Of a stretch of 64,000 nt of DNA, positions 56,840 to 64,000 are shown in pieces. The translations under genes and the position numbers were made by a program. Below the pieces are notes generated by a model, which was not told where the DNA came from, made no database searches, and saw only the letters and a program-made list of their open reading frames with translations. Position 1 is the stretch's first letter, and each line of letters begins with the position of its first letter. This DNA is from Pseudoalteromonas piscicida (GTDB lineage: Bacteria > Pseudomonadota > Gammaproteobacteria > Enterobacterales > Alteromonadaceae), in assembly GCF_002744175.1 (NCBI RefSeq), contig NZ_NKHF01000025.1:62001-126000 (forward strand), read 5' to 3'.

Positions 56840-56874
56840 GGGTTAAAAAAGTAGCAGTAGTGCTTTTTTAACCC
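56840..56874 (+). terminator. Likely terminator after secF
   Basis: GGGTTAAAAAAG at 56840-56851 pairs with CTTTTTTAACCC at 56863-56874, with a small inner AGCA/TGCT stem. An internal run of six U follows that inner stem. It lies about 30 bases after the SecF stop. Confidence 0.65.
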
Positions 56875-56924
56875 GCTATTGCTGAGGTATAATCGGTGCT
56901 TCGAAAGGAGCTGGATAAGGATTA

Positions 56925-57353
56925 ATGTCAAAATATAGTTTTCAAACTCGATGCGGTAAAGTGACAGTCTGGACAGAACACCGTATTCTTTTCGCCTGTT
57001 TCGAAGGAAACATTAATGAATCAATGATCCATTATTTTTCTCGGGCGTTTGAGCAATGTCGTAGTGAAATTGACTCATCAACATGGGGTTACGTAAGTTA
57101 CTCCGAACATGCTATCGCAGCAACACCTGAAGCGTATAATTTACTAGTCAAAGTGGCAAGGCGATGTATTGACCTTGGCTGTACAAGCGCTGCGTATGTT
57201 TTGAAATCAGCCATCGCAAAAAGTCAAACGGCGAAGTTGCGCAAAGAAATTGGCATGCCAGAGCCGTTAGAGCAGGTGTTGTTTACGGATGTGAACGCGG
57301 CTGTAGAGTATGTAAAGTGCCATCTCGAGACGCCAGAAGCGGTGTCGGTATAA
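56925..57353 (+). CDS. Small cytosolic protein of unknown function
   Basis: I do not recognise this 142-residue protein. It has no signal peptide or membrane segment. The layout (alternating strands and helices with RILFACFEGNINESMI and the C-terminal FTDVNAAVEYVKCHL) vaguely resembles STAS/SpoIIAA-like folds found in some signalling proteins of Alteromonadales, but no diagnostic motif is present. It carries four cysteines. It has its own ribosome site (AAGGA) and stands between the SecF terminator and the convergent MliC-like gene. Confidence 0.7.
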   Translation: MSKYSFQTRCGKVTVWTEHRILFACFEGNINESMIHYFSRAFEQCRSEIDSSTWGYVSYSEHAIAATPEAYNLLVKVARRCIDLGCTSAAYVLKSAIAKSQTAKLRKEIGMPEPLEQVLFTDVNAAVEYVKCHLETPEAVSV

Positions 57354-57399
57354 TATTTTAAAAGCCATTTCTATAACTGTGGTCATTAGATCCCACAGG

Positions 57400-57759
57400 C
57401 TATTTTGCTTTATTTACTAGAGCGCTATTTGGCCGCATTTCGCATCGAGCGATGATGCGGTTGTTTTTATTTTGCGCTTGCTTAAGCAGCATCCCCTCAT
57501 CGTTTTTGGTCCACCAAATAAATCCATCGCCTTGATACTTAGCGCCACTGGCTGAACGCGTAATAGTCATTGCTAGCGTTTTGTCATCAAGATAGACGGT
57601 AGCTTTATCATCACCATCATAAGCGACTTTGATAATACTTTGGTTATCACACGCATAGTTGCTCAGCTTGTCACTGAGGTTCATATGATGATTTGCACTC
57701 TTTTCACTACACGCGCTTAACGTCGCTAACATCAACACGGCAACAGGTATAATTTTCAT
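57400..57759 (-). CDS. MliC-like lipoprotein (lysozyme inhibitor family)
   Basis: This 119-residue protein has a lipoprotein signal with Cys17 (ATLSAC). The mature part matches the MliC family, which blocks c-type lysozyme in the periplasm: an early Cys in YACDNQSIIKV, the SASGAKYQGDGFIWWTKNDEG segment (the Ser-Gly-x-x-Tyr core inserts into lysozyme), and a late Cys in IIARCEM that would bond with the first. The ATG at 57759 has GGTGGAG 9 bases upstream; a longer frame from 57798 is rejected. A short hairpin (57377-57398) lies just beyond its stop, between it and the convergent unknown gene. Confidence 0.85.
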   Translation of the reverse strand: MKIIPVAVLMLATLSACSEKSANHHMNLSDKLSNYACDNQSIIKVAYDGDDKATVYLDDKTLAMTITRSASGAKYQGDGFIWWTKNDEGMLLKQAQNKNNRIIARCEMRPNSALVNKAK

Positions 57760-57837
57760 GAACACAAACTCCACCAAGATAAAAGGCAATTTGCGCAATT
57801 GTAGTAAGCACAGCTTAAGATGACGTGAATAAATGCG

Positions 57838-57867
57838 TAAAAAAGGCCTCAGGATAAAGAGGCCTTT
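57838..57867 (-). terminator. Terminator of the AcrAB-like operon
   Basis: AAAGGCCTC at 57842-57850 pairs with GAGGCCTTT at 57859-57867. On the minus strand it runs into a U tract. It lies about 10 bases past the stop of the pump gene. Confidence 0.88.
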
Positions 57868-57875
57868 GAACTTGA

Positions 57876-60800
57876 TTACTCGCTAACCGCGGTAGTCTTA
57901 TCAATCTGCGGCTGTGCTTCGCGGATTTTCGGGATATACATTCGTTTGGTCATCGCCATAAAGAATACTGGTGTGAACAACAGTCCAAACAGGGTAACGC
58001 CTATCATACCTGAGAATACTGCTATCCCCATGGTTTCGCGCATTTCGGCACCTGCCCCCGTGGCGAGTACCAGAGGCACTACACCAGCGGTAAAAGCGAT
58101 AGACGTCATTAAAATAGGACGCAAACGTAATTTACAGGCTGCAATAATAGACTCAAGGTTAGTGTTACCTTGTTCGTATTTCTCTTTAGCAAACTCTACC
58201 ATCAAAATGGCGTTTTTACAGGCTAACGCAACGAGTACTATAAGTGCTATCTGGGTGAATATGTTGTTGTCGCCACCGGTTAACCACACACCAATAAGCG
58301 CAGACAAAATTGTCATCGGCACGATAAGGATAATTGCAAATGGCAACTTAAGACTTTCATACTGAGAAGCCAACACCATAAAGACCAGCATAACAACCAG
58401 AGGGAAGATATACACCATGACATTGCCAGCCAAAATTTGCTGATAGGTCACCTCTGTCCATTCAAATGCCATACCTTCGCTGAGTGTCTGCGCTAATACC
58501 TTCTCTATTGCAACTTGTGCTTGGTCTGACGAATACCCAGGTGCAGGACTTCCGTTTAATTCCGCGGTAGGGTAGCCATTATAATGCATAACCCTATCTG
58601 GTCCGGTTGTTGGAGTCACTTTGAGCACAGCGCCTAACGGCACCATTTGCCCGTAATTGTTCTTTACCTTGTAAGACAATATTTGTGACGGATCTGCTCT
58701 GAAGTCAGCATCAGCCTGCGCGGTAACCTGATATGTACGACCAAATAGATTGAAGTCATTTACGTACATCGAACCTAAATAAATTTGTAGCGCATTAAAC
58801 ACTTCTTCGAGCGGTACACCTTGTACCATGGCCTGCTCACGGTCAATATCAATATCCATTTGAGGCACTTGGATCCTAAAACTTGAATACAGTCCCATTA
58901 ATTCCGGCTGTTGTTGTGCTTTTGCTATCACCGCTTGAAGATCTGCAAAGAGTTTTTCAAAACCTAAATTGGCTCTGTCTTCTATTTGTAGCTTGAAGCC
59001 TCCAGTTGTGCCTAGCCCTTGAATGGGTGGCGGCGGAAAGACCGCAACAAACGCTTCGTCTATAATCGCAAATTGTTGATTGAGCTGCGCGGCAATAGAC
59101 GCGGCATAAAGCTCTGGAGATGTACGGTTTTCAAATTTGTCTAATGCCACAAATACAATCCCGCTATTAGGGCTATTAGTGAACCCATTTACCGATAAAC
59201 CAGGAAAAGAAACAGAGTGAAGTACACCGGGTGTCTGCAGGGCAATTTGCTCCATATTACGTACGACTGCTTCTGTTCTATCTAGACTTGCTGCGTCAGG
59301 TAACTGTGCAATTGCGACAAGATACTGTTTATCCTGCTGTGGAATAAAACCACCAGGAATGGTGCTAAATAGCTTAGTCGTAGCAAAAATCAGCCCAAGG
59401 TAAACAACTAGCACAATGGTACTCAATCGGATCAGCCGTTTTACTAGTGCTACATATCCTCGTGCAGCGTTATCAAAGAATCGGTTAAATGGTTTAAACA
59501 ACCAGCGACCAAAGAGCTTGTCTAATAGGATGGTGAGTTTGTCTGGTTTTGCGCCATGCGGTTTTAATAACAAGGCTGCCAGTGCCGGAGACAGTGTCAG
59601 CGAATTAAACGCGGAAATGAGCGTAGAAATTGTAATTGTTAACGCAAACTGCTTATAAAATTGCCCAGACAACCCAGTAATAAAAGCGGTTGGAATAAAT
59701 ACTGCACACAGCACTAAAGCAATTGCGATGATCGGCCCTGTTACTTCAGACATCGCCTGTTTGGTTGCCTCAAAAGGCGCTAAGCCATTTTCAATGTTAC
59801 GCTCTACGTTTTCAACCACAACGATAGCATCGTCCACAACGATACCTATCGCCAGCACTAAACCGAAAAGAGACAAAGTATTAATGGAAACTCCTAGCCA
59901 CTGCATTGCGGCAAAAGTACCAACTAAAGACACTGGCACGGCCACTAAAGGGATGATAGAAGCACGCCAAGTTTGCAAAAACAGAATAACGACGAGTACA
60001 ACCAGGACAATTGCTTCAAGTAAGGTTGAGATAACCGCATCGATAGACCCACGCACGAAAATGGTCGGATCATAAACGATGTCATATTCCACCCCTTCAG
60101 GAAAGCGAGTTGAGAGCGTTTTCATGGTTTCCCGTACTTGATCAGACAACTCAATGGCATTAGATCCCGGACGCTGGAAGATGGGCATAGCAACGGCTTC
60201 GTTACCATCAAGCAATGCACGTAAGGCATAGTTGTCTTGTCCCAACTCGACGCGGCCTATGTCTCTCAATCTGGTGATAGCACCATCGTTTGACACACTA
60301 ACGATAATATTTTCAAATTCTTGAGTATCTGCAAGGCGACCTTTTACATTTAACAGTATTTGAAACTGGTTGTCGTTTGTTGTTGGTTGGGCACCTAAGG
60401 ATCCGGCAGCGACTTGACGATTTTGTTGTTGGATTGCACCAACCACATCGCTTGGGGTTAAATTGCGCTCCGCTAGCTGTTCAGGGTTTAGCCAAACTCG
60501 CAGTGCATATTTGCCGCCGCCAAACAGTTTTACATCTCCAACACCGGGAAGGCGGGCTATTTCGTCTTTGACATAGATATCTGCATAGTTCGACAGGTAA
60601 CTGGTGTCATGAGAACCACTTGGAGAGACTAAATGAACCACCATAGTTAGGTCTGGGGATGCTTTTTCAGCAACAACCCCTAAGCGTTGAACCTCTTGTG
60701 GTAGCCTCGGCGTTGCACTATTTACTCGGTTTTGAACCTGAACTTGTGCTCGGTCTAAGTCAGTCCCCAGCGCAAACGTGACTGTAAGGGTAAGTCGGCC

Positions 60801-61061
60801 ATCGCTGGTTGCTTGAGAAAACATATACAGCATGTTTTCTACCCCATTGATCTCTTGTTCCAGCGGTGTTGCCACCGTTTCTGCGATAACTTTAGGGTTA
60901 GCGCCTGGGTAAGTTGCAGACACAACAACCGTTGGCGGTACGACTTCAGGGTATTCACTAACCGGTAATTGAAATAAAGAAATCGCCCCCGCGATGAGGA
61001 GCACCAGCGACATCATGGCCGCGAAGATAGGGCGCTTAATGAAAAAGTGCGAAAACTTCAT
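57876..61061 (-). CDS. RND efflux pump permease, AcrB/MexB type
   Basis: This 1061-residue inner-membrane transporter belongs to the HAE-1 RND family. It starts MKFSHFFIKRPIFAAMMSLVLL, and TM4 keeps both proton-relay acidic residues in AIGIVVDDAIVVVENVERN. The two large periplasmic loops and the twelve-helix plan match AcrB (1049). It exports diverse drugs and amphiphiles through the adaptor upstream and a TolC-like channel, whose gene is not adjacent. It lies 2 bases after the adaptor gene. No regulator is adjacent, unlike the pump at 38.3 kb. Confidence 0.94.
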   Translation of the reverse strand: MKFSHFFIKRPIFAAMMSLVLLIAGAISLFQLPVSEYPEVVPPTVVVSATYPGANPKVIAETVATPLEQEINGVENMLYMFSQATSDGRLTLTVTFALGTDLDRAQVQVQNRVNSATPRLPQEVQRLGVVAEKASPDLTMVVHLVSPSGSHDTSYLSNYADIYVKDEIARLPGVGDVKLFGGGKYALRVWLNPEQLAERNLTPSDVVGAIQQQNRQVAAGSLGAQPTTNDNQFQILLNVKGRLADTQEFENIIVSVSNDGAITRLRDIGRVELGQDNYALRALLDGNEAVAMPIFQRPGSNAIELSDQVRETMKTLSTRFPEGVEYDIVYDPTIFVRGSIDAVISTLLEAIVLVVLVVILFLQTWRASIIPLVAVPVSLVGTFAAMQWLGVSINTLSLFGLVLAIGIVVDDAIVVVENVERNIENGLAPFEATKQAMSEVTGPIIAIALVLCAVFIPTAFITGLSGQFYKQFALTITISTLISAFNSLTLSPALAALLLKPHGAKPDKLTILLDKLFGRWLFKPFNRFFDNAARGYVALVKRLIRLSTIVLVVYLGLIFATTKLFSTIPGGFIPQQDKQYLVAIAQLPDAASLDRTEAVVRNMEQIALQTPGVLHSVSFPGLSVNGFTNSPNSGIVFVALDKFENRTSPELYAASIAAQLNQQFAIIDEAFVAVFPPPPIQGLGTTGGFKLQIEDRANLGFEKLFADLQAVIAKAQQQPELMGLYSSFRIQVPQMDIDIDREQAMVQGVPLEEVFNALQIYLGSMYVNDFNLFGRTYQVTAQADADFRADPSQILSYKVKNNYGQMVPLGAVLKVTPTTGPDRVMHYNGYPTAELNGSPAPGYSSDQAQVAIEKVLAQTLSEGMAFEWTEVTYQQILAGNVMVYIFPLVVMLVFMVLASQYESLKLPFAIILIVPMTILSALIGVWLTGGDNNIFTQIALIVLVALACKNAILMVEFAKEKYEQGNTNLESIIAACKLRLRPILMTSIAFTAGVVPLVLATGAGAEMRETMGIAVFSGMIGVTLFGLLFTPVFFMAMTKRMYIPKIREAQPQIDKTTAVSE

Positions 61062-61063
61062 TA

Positions 61064-62239
61064 TTAGTTTAATCCTTGTGAAGACTCAGTGGGTGTCATC
61101 GCAATGGTTTGCGTGGTAATACTGTCGGGTAAGGTGAGTGTGACCGAGTTGGGACTAATAGGCATACCTGGTCCAACACGAGCAGGTCCGTTTACGGCAA
61201 TGCGCTCGCCTGCACTTAGGCCTGATTCTACCGCGCGAAATTCACCATAACGGTTGCCGAGCGTGATCAGCCTATACTCCAGGGTGTTTGAGTCATTCAC
61301 TACTAACACAAAGCGGTTTTTGAGATCAGTACCTACGGCACGGTCGGGAATAAGCACACGCTCGTTTTGTTCACCAGAAGAGAGGCTAACTCGAGCAAAA
61401 GAACCCGGTCTCAAATAGCCGTGCTGGTTATTAAATGAAGCGCGTACTTTAAGCGTCCCTGAGTGGTCGTCTATTGCGTTATCAACAAAGTCTAATTGGC
61501 CCATAATAGGTTGAGTTTCACGACCGAGTAGCTGGAGCTTTACTGGTAGCGGCTCACCATCCGTGACCGATGCAAATTCGCTATTCCAAGTGCGTTCATC
61601 AATGTCAAAGTACGCATACATTTTGTCGGTGGCGACAATCGTTGTTAGTAGCGTATCATTGGCGCGGATAGTATTACCTTGGGTAACTTCGGCAAACGAA
61701 ATCTTACCACTGATGGGGGCCGTGACTTTGCTAAATTCTAAGTTTAGTTGTGCAGCTTTAAATGAAGCGCGCAGTGCATCTAGCTCGGCTTCTCTTTGCG
61801 CGGTTAGTGACACGCGAGCATCAACTTCCTCCGTTGAGATGGCTTTTTGTTTACTTAAGCGCAGCGCTCTTGCTGATTCGCTTTTGGCTTGAGAAAGCGC
61901 CGCCTCTGCTCGTTTCACTTGGGCGGCAAGGCTTGCCACCTCGGCAAGGAAGGTGCGATCGTCTAGCTCAAAAAGTACATCTCCTTTTTGTACTGTATCA
62001 CCCTCTTTAAAGTTTACCGAGCGAACCACACCTGTGACTCGAGCTCTAAGTGTGACTTCATTCGGCGAAGAAAGACGCGTGGTATAAGTATGCCAATCGG
62101 CAATATTGATTTGTGGTGTTGCAGCAACATCAATCGGTTGTAGTGGTGCTGTTGGTGCCGTGTTTTGCTCGGCTTCACCGCAAGCACTAAGCAGTAGTAG
62201 CGCAGAAATAACAGTAACAAGTTGCGTTGGTTTGAACAT
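61064..62239 (-). CDS. RND efflux periplasmic adaptor, AcrA/MexA type
   Basis: This 391-residue membrane-fusion lipoprotein has its lipid-attachment Cys at 20 (LLLLSACGEAEQ). It has the lipoyl halves (FKEGDTVQKGDVLFELDDRTF and VTAPISGKISFAEVTQGNTI), a helical hairpin rich in Ala and Lys between them, and beta-barrel and proximal domains. It bridges the pump and an outer-membrane channel. The ATG at 62239 has an AAGGAGG ribosome site 5 bases upstream; the longer frame from 62278 runs through that site. It heads a two-gene operon with the AcrB-type gene; about 200 AT-rich bases separate it from the divergent diguanylate cyclase. Confidence 0.93.
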   Translation of the reverse strand: MFKPTQLVTVISALLLLSACGEAEQNTAPTAPLQPIDVAATPQINIADWHTYTTRLSSPNEVTLRARVTGVVRSVNFKEGDTVQKGDVLFELDDRTFLAEVASLAAQVKRAEAALSQAKSESARALRLSKQKAISTEEVDARVSLTAQREAELDALRASFKAAQLNLEFSKVTAPISGKISFAEVTQGNTIRANDTLLTTIVATDKMYAYFDIDERTWNSEFASVTDGEPLPVKLQLLGRETQPIMGQLDFVDNAIDDHSGTLKVRASFNNQHGYLRPGSFARVSLSSGEQNERVLIPDRAVGTDLKNRFVLVVNDSNTLEYRLITLGNRYGEFRAVESGLSAGERIAVNGPARVGPGMPISPNSVTLTLPDSITTQTIAMTPTESSQGLN

Positions 62240-62441
62240 AGTTCCTCCTTTGTGTATGGAGGTAACTATACGTTTCATTTGTTGCCTTAAATATCGGATT
62301 ATTGGAATATGATTGGTGTCAAATTGGAATCAATATAATATCCACCGCAATTAAACCGTCATTTTTTTATGATTTGCCTCAGATCTAAGATAAATCTGTA
62401 CGATTGAATTAAACTATAGAAAAGCCTAAGGAAGTCGATTT

Positions 62442-63365
62442 ATGTCTAGCGCTAATAGTTTAGAATTTTTACTGAGTGAAGTACTTAATGCCAGTGATGA
62501 TGCCGTTGCCATATTGGACGAGCGGAGCGTGTTTAGTTTTTGCAATAAGACAATGGCTAAGATTATTGGTCAAGCTGCTGAACATATTATGGGGCGTACA
62601 TTAAGCAATATATTTGACCCACAAATAGAAGATACCTTTGATGATAGAATTGATGGTGATGAGCTAACGGAATGGTTTTTGGGCTTAAGTCATGGCTTTG
62701 AAGCGGACTACCCCGAGTTTGAAGTGGATACCTTAAATGGCGAGTTTTTTAGGCTAAGGAGCTTTGCAATTCAAGGTAATGCGCGTGTGGTTTATGGTGA
62801 TAATATCACCGCAAGTAAAACCATGAAGAGTGAACTTGAACACTTGCACAAAGAACTAGATTTCATCAGCAAGACCGATCCGCTAACCGGTGTCGCTAGT
62901 CGGCGTCAATTAAGTGAAAAGATAGACAACCAGATAAAACTCTACGAGCGATACAAAACGCCGTTTAGCGTTATTATCACCGACCTAGACTATTTCCGTG
63001 TGATTAATGAAAAATTTGGCCATGAGGCTGGAGATATGCTCTTGGTTCAATTTAGCTCACTCTTAAGCGATATGTTACGCGACACCGATTTAATCGCTCG
63101 GTTAGGGGGAGAGGAATTTGCGTTAGTATTGCCCAATACTTGCCTTGAAAGTGCCTCGCTGGTGGCTGAGCGCGCGCGGAATATGATTGCGCAAACCTCA
63201 TTTCAAATTGCGGTTGGTGAAGAGGTTAATATTACTAGTTCGTTTGGAGTTGCAGAGTTCGGTGCTGGCGAGTCTGGGGTTGAAAGTATTATTCGCCGAG
63301 CAGATGCCATGCTGCTTGAGGCCAAAAGCAGCGGGAGAAACTGCGTCATTCCGTTTTCGCAATAA
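62442..63365 (+). CDS. PAS-GGDEF diguanylate cyclase
   Basis: This 307-residue cytosolic protein has an N-terminal PAS-like domain (about 8-125), a short coiled linker, and a GGDEF domain with KTDPLTGVASRR at its start and the active-site GGEEF at 222-226. The RxxD inhibitory site (Arg213 to Asp216, RDTD) is five residues before it, so the enzyme is probably active and subject to product inhibition. It makes c-di-GMP from two GTP in response to a signal sensed by the PAS domain (unknown). It is monocistronic. Confidence 0.92.
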   Translation: MSSANSLEFLLSEVLNASDDAVAILDERSVFSFCNKTMAKIIGQAAEHIMGRTLSNIFDPQIEDTFDDRIDGDELTEWFLGLSHGFEADYPEFEVDTLNGEFFRLRSFAIQGNARVVYGDNITASKTMKSELEHLHKELDFISKTDPLTGVASRRQLSEKIDNQIKLYERYKTPFSVIITDLDYFRVINEKFGHEAGDMLLVQFSSLLSDMLRDTDLIARLGGEEFALVLPNTCLESASLVAERARNMIAQTSFQIAVGEEVNITSSFGVAEFGAGESGVESIIRRADAMLLEAKSSGRNCVIPFSQ

Positions 63366-63489
63366 TGAGATTAGACCAGTCGTTAAAATGTCATAATGCT
63401 TGATTAAGCTAGTTCCTTTAATAAGTAACCTCAGGTTAAGTAAATAGATGCGCCAGCCGAGCGCATTTTGCAGTTAAGGAACAATAACC

Positions 63490-64000
63490 ATGGCAAGTTT
63501 TACCCGTCGAGATTTTATCAAAAGTGCATTAATGGGCGTAGGTGCTGCAACGATTTCAGTTTCACTGGTTGGGTGTGGCAGTAGTGACAGCAAAGCGGTA
63601 GCAACGAATGACTTTGCTGTATCGTTTAATCATGGTGTGGCGAGCGGCGACCCATTAGCTGATAGCGTCATTCTATGGACTCGAGTGACGCCAGAAGGCA
63701 CCCCATCCAGCGTTGATGTCACCTTACAAGTCTCTGAAACCGAGGATTTTGGGGTACTTTTACAAAGCCACCAGCTTTCAGCTCTCGCTAAAAATGACTA
63801 CACAGTAAAGGTGGATTTAAATGGCCTTAGCGCCAATAGTCGCTACTTCTATCGCTTTGTTACCAAAGACACACACTCGCCAATTGGTAAGTGTAAGACC
63901 TTACCGGTAAACGATGTTACTGAGGTGAAACTGGCCGTGATGTCTTGTGCCAATTATCCAGCGGGCTACTTTCATGTTTATGCACAAGCTGCCAAACGCA
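63490..64000 (+). CDS. PhoD-like alkaline phosphatase, Tat-exported (3' end outside window)
   Basis: 170 codons are visible from the ATG at 63490 (AAGGA upstream), and the rest lies beyond the window. The start has a twin-arginine signal (FTRRDFIKSALMGVGAA, Arg6-Arg7), so it is probably exported folded through Tat; a Cys in SLVGCGSS could also be lipidated. The mature part has the PhoD N-terminal beta domain: FNHGVASGDPLADSVILWTRVTP, LSANSRYFYRF and the VMSCANYPAGYFHVYA start of the phosphatase domain. PhoD enzymes are calcium/iron phosphodiesterases used for phosphate scavenging. A 13-base palindrome (TAACCT-C-AGGTTA, 63426-63438) lies upstream; no Pho box was recognised. Confidence 0.88.
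   Translation, partial: MASFTRRDFIKSALMGVGAATISVSLVGCGSSDSKAVATNDFAVSFNHGVASGDPLADSVILWTRVTPEGTPSSVDVTLQVSETEDFGVLLQSHQLSALAKNDYTVKVDLNGLSANSRYFYRFVTKDTHSPIGKCKTLPVNDVTEVKLAVMSCANYPAGYFHVYAQAAKR

Noticed and set aside
57022-57050. TGATCC inside the small gene at 56925 as an ECF sigma promoter
   Set aside because: It is within a coding region and the partner element is GTTT rather than CGTA.

Overview
The window looks like chromosome from a marine gammaproteobacterium, most likely Pseudoalteromonas or a close Alteromonadales relative. I infer this from the gene set: a DUF3081 gene, an ECF sigma/ChrR photo-oxidative regulon, an AstA/AstC arginine cluster with a DUF1338 gene, a large glycogen cluster, a second SecDF pair, and copies of an ATACCAATT element. 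No species assignment was possible without a search. No rRNA, tRNA, CRISPR array, transposase or phage gene was seen. The content is mostly chromosomal housekeeping, with one accessory-looking patch at about 8.4-14.9 kb.

Layout. 1-5.2 kb (minus strand): a glutathione S-transferase cut by the window edge, an AbgT-family transporter, and a tight four-gene operon (isochorismatase-like hydrolase, DUF3081, a small unknown protein, a cryptochrome/photolyase-like flavoprotein). 5.3-8.4 kb: RNase Z, then a close PPK2 - DUF2252 pair. 8.4-14.9 kb: a large signal-less protein with a LysM-like segment and glycine-rich C-terminal half, facing two tandemly duplicated SUMF1/FGE-fold lipoproteins, then a secreted trypsin-like protease. 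14.9-18.7 kb: DUF1338, AstA and AstC/ArgD, with a divergent Lrp/AsnC regulator. 18.9-20.8 kb: a membrane GGDEF-EAL protein. 21.3-33.3 kb: the seven-gene glycogen operon (CBM48 protein, MalQ, GlgB, GlgX, GlgP, GlgC, GlgA), closed by a strong terminator. 33.5-36.9 kb: an overlapping trio (degenerate EAL-HDOD, DUF418 membrane protein, periplasmic binding protein), then RluF. 38.3-42.4 kb: an RND efflux pair with a divergent LysR regulator, followed by an alkyltransferase-like gene.

43.7-53.0 kb is the most coherent system. It contains an ECF sigma factor and its ChrR zinc anti-sigma, a RudS-like DUF523-DUF1722 protein, a class I photolyase broken by a one-base frameshift, an NTF2-like protein, an SDR, an FAD oxidoreductase, DUF1365, a cyclopropane-fatty-acid-synthase-like enzyme and DUF2878. 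Two sites with the same architecture (TGATCC, 16 bases, CGTA) lie upstream of the sigma gene and of a preceding LON-domain gene. They look like promoters of this sigma factor. By homology this is a singlet-oxygen/light-stress regulon.

53.1-57.8 kb: HU, a small secreted unknown, a SecD-SecF pair with an unusual SecD motif, a small unknown protein and an MliC-like lipoprotein. 57.9-62.2 kb: a second RND pump of the AcrAB/MexAB type. 62.4-64.0 kb: a PAS-GGDEF diguanylate cyclase and the start of a Tat-exported PhoD-like phosphatase, cut by the window edge.

The strongest leads are the possible effector/lipoprotein locus at 8.8-13.7 kb, the sigma/ChrR promoter pair, the RudS-like gene inside that light regulon, and the frameshifted photolyase. 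Functions are assigned from remembered family motifs; no database search was run.
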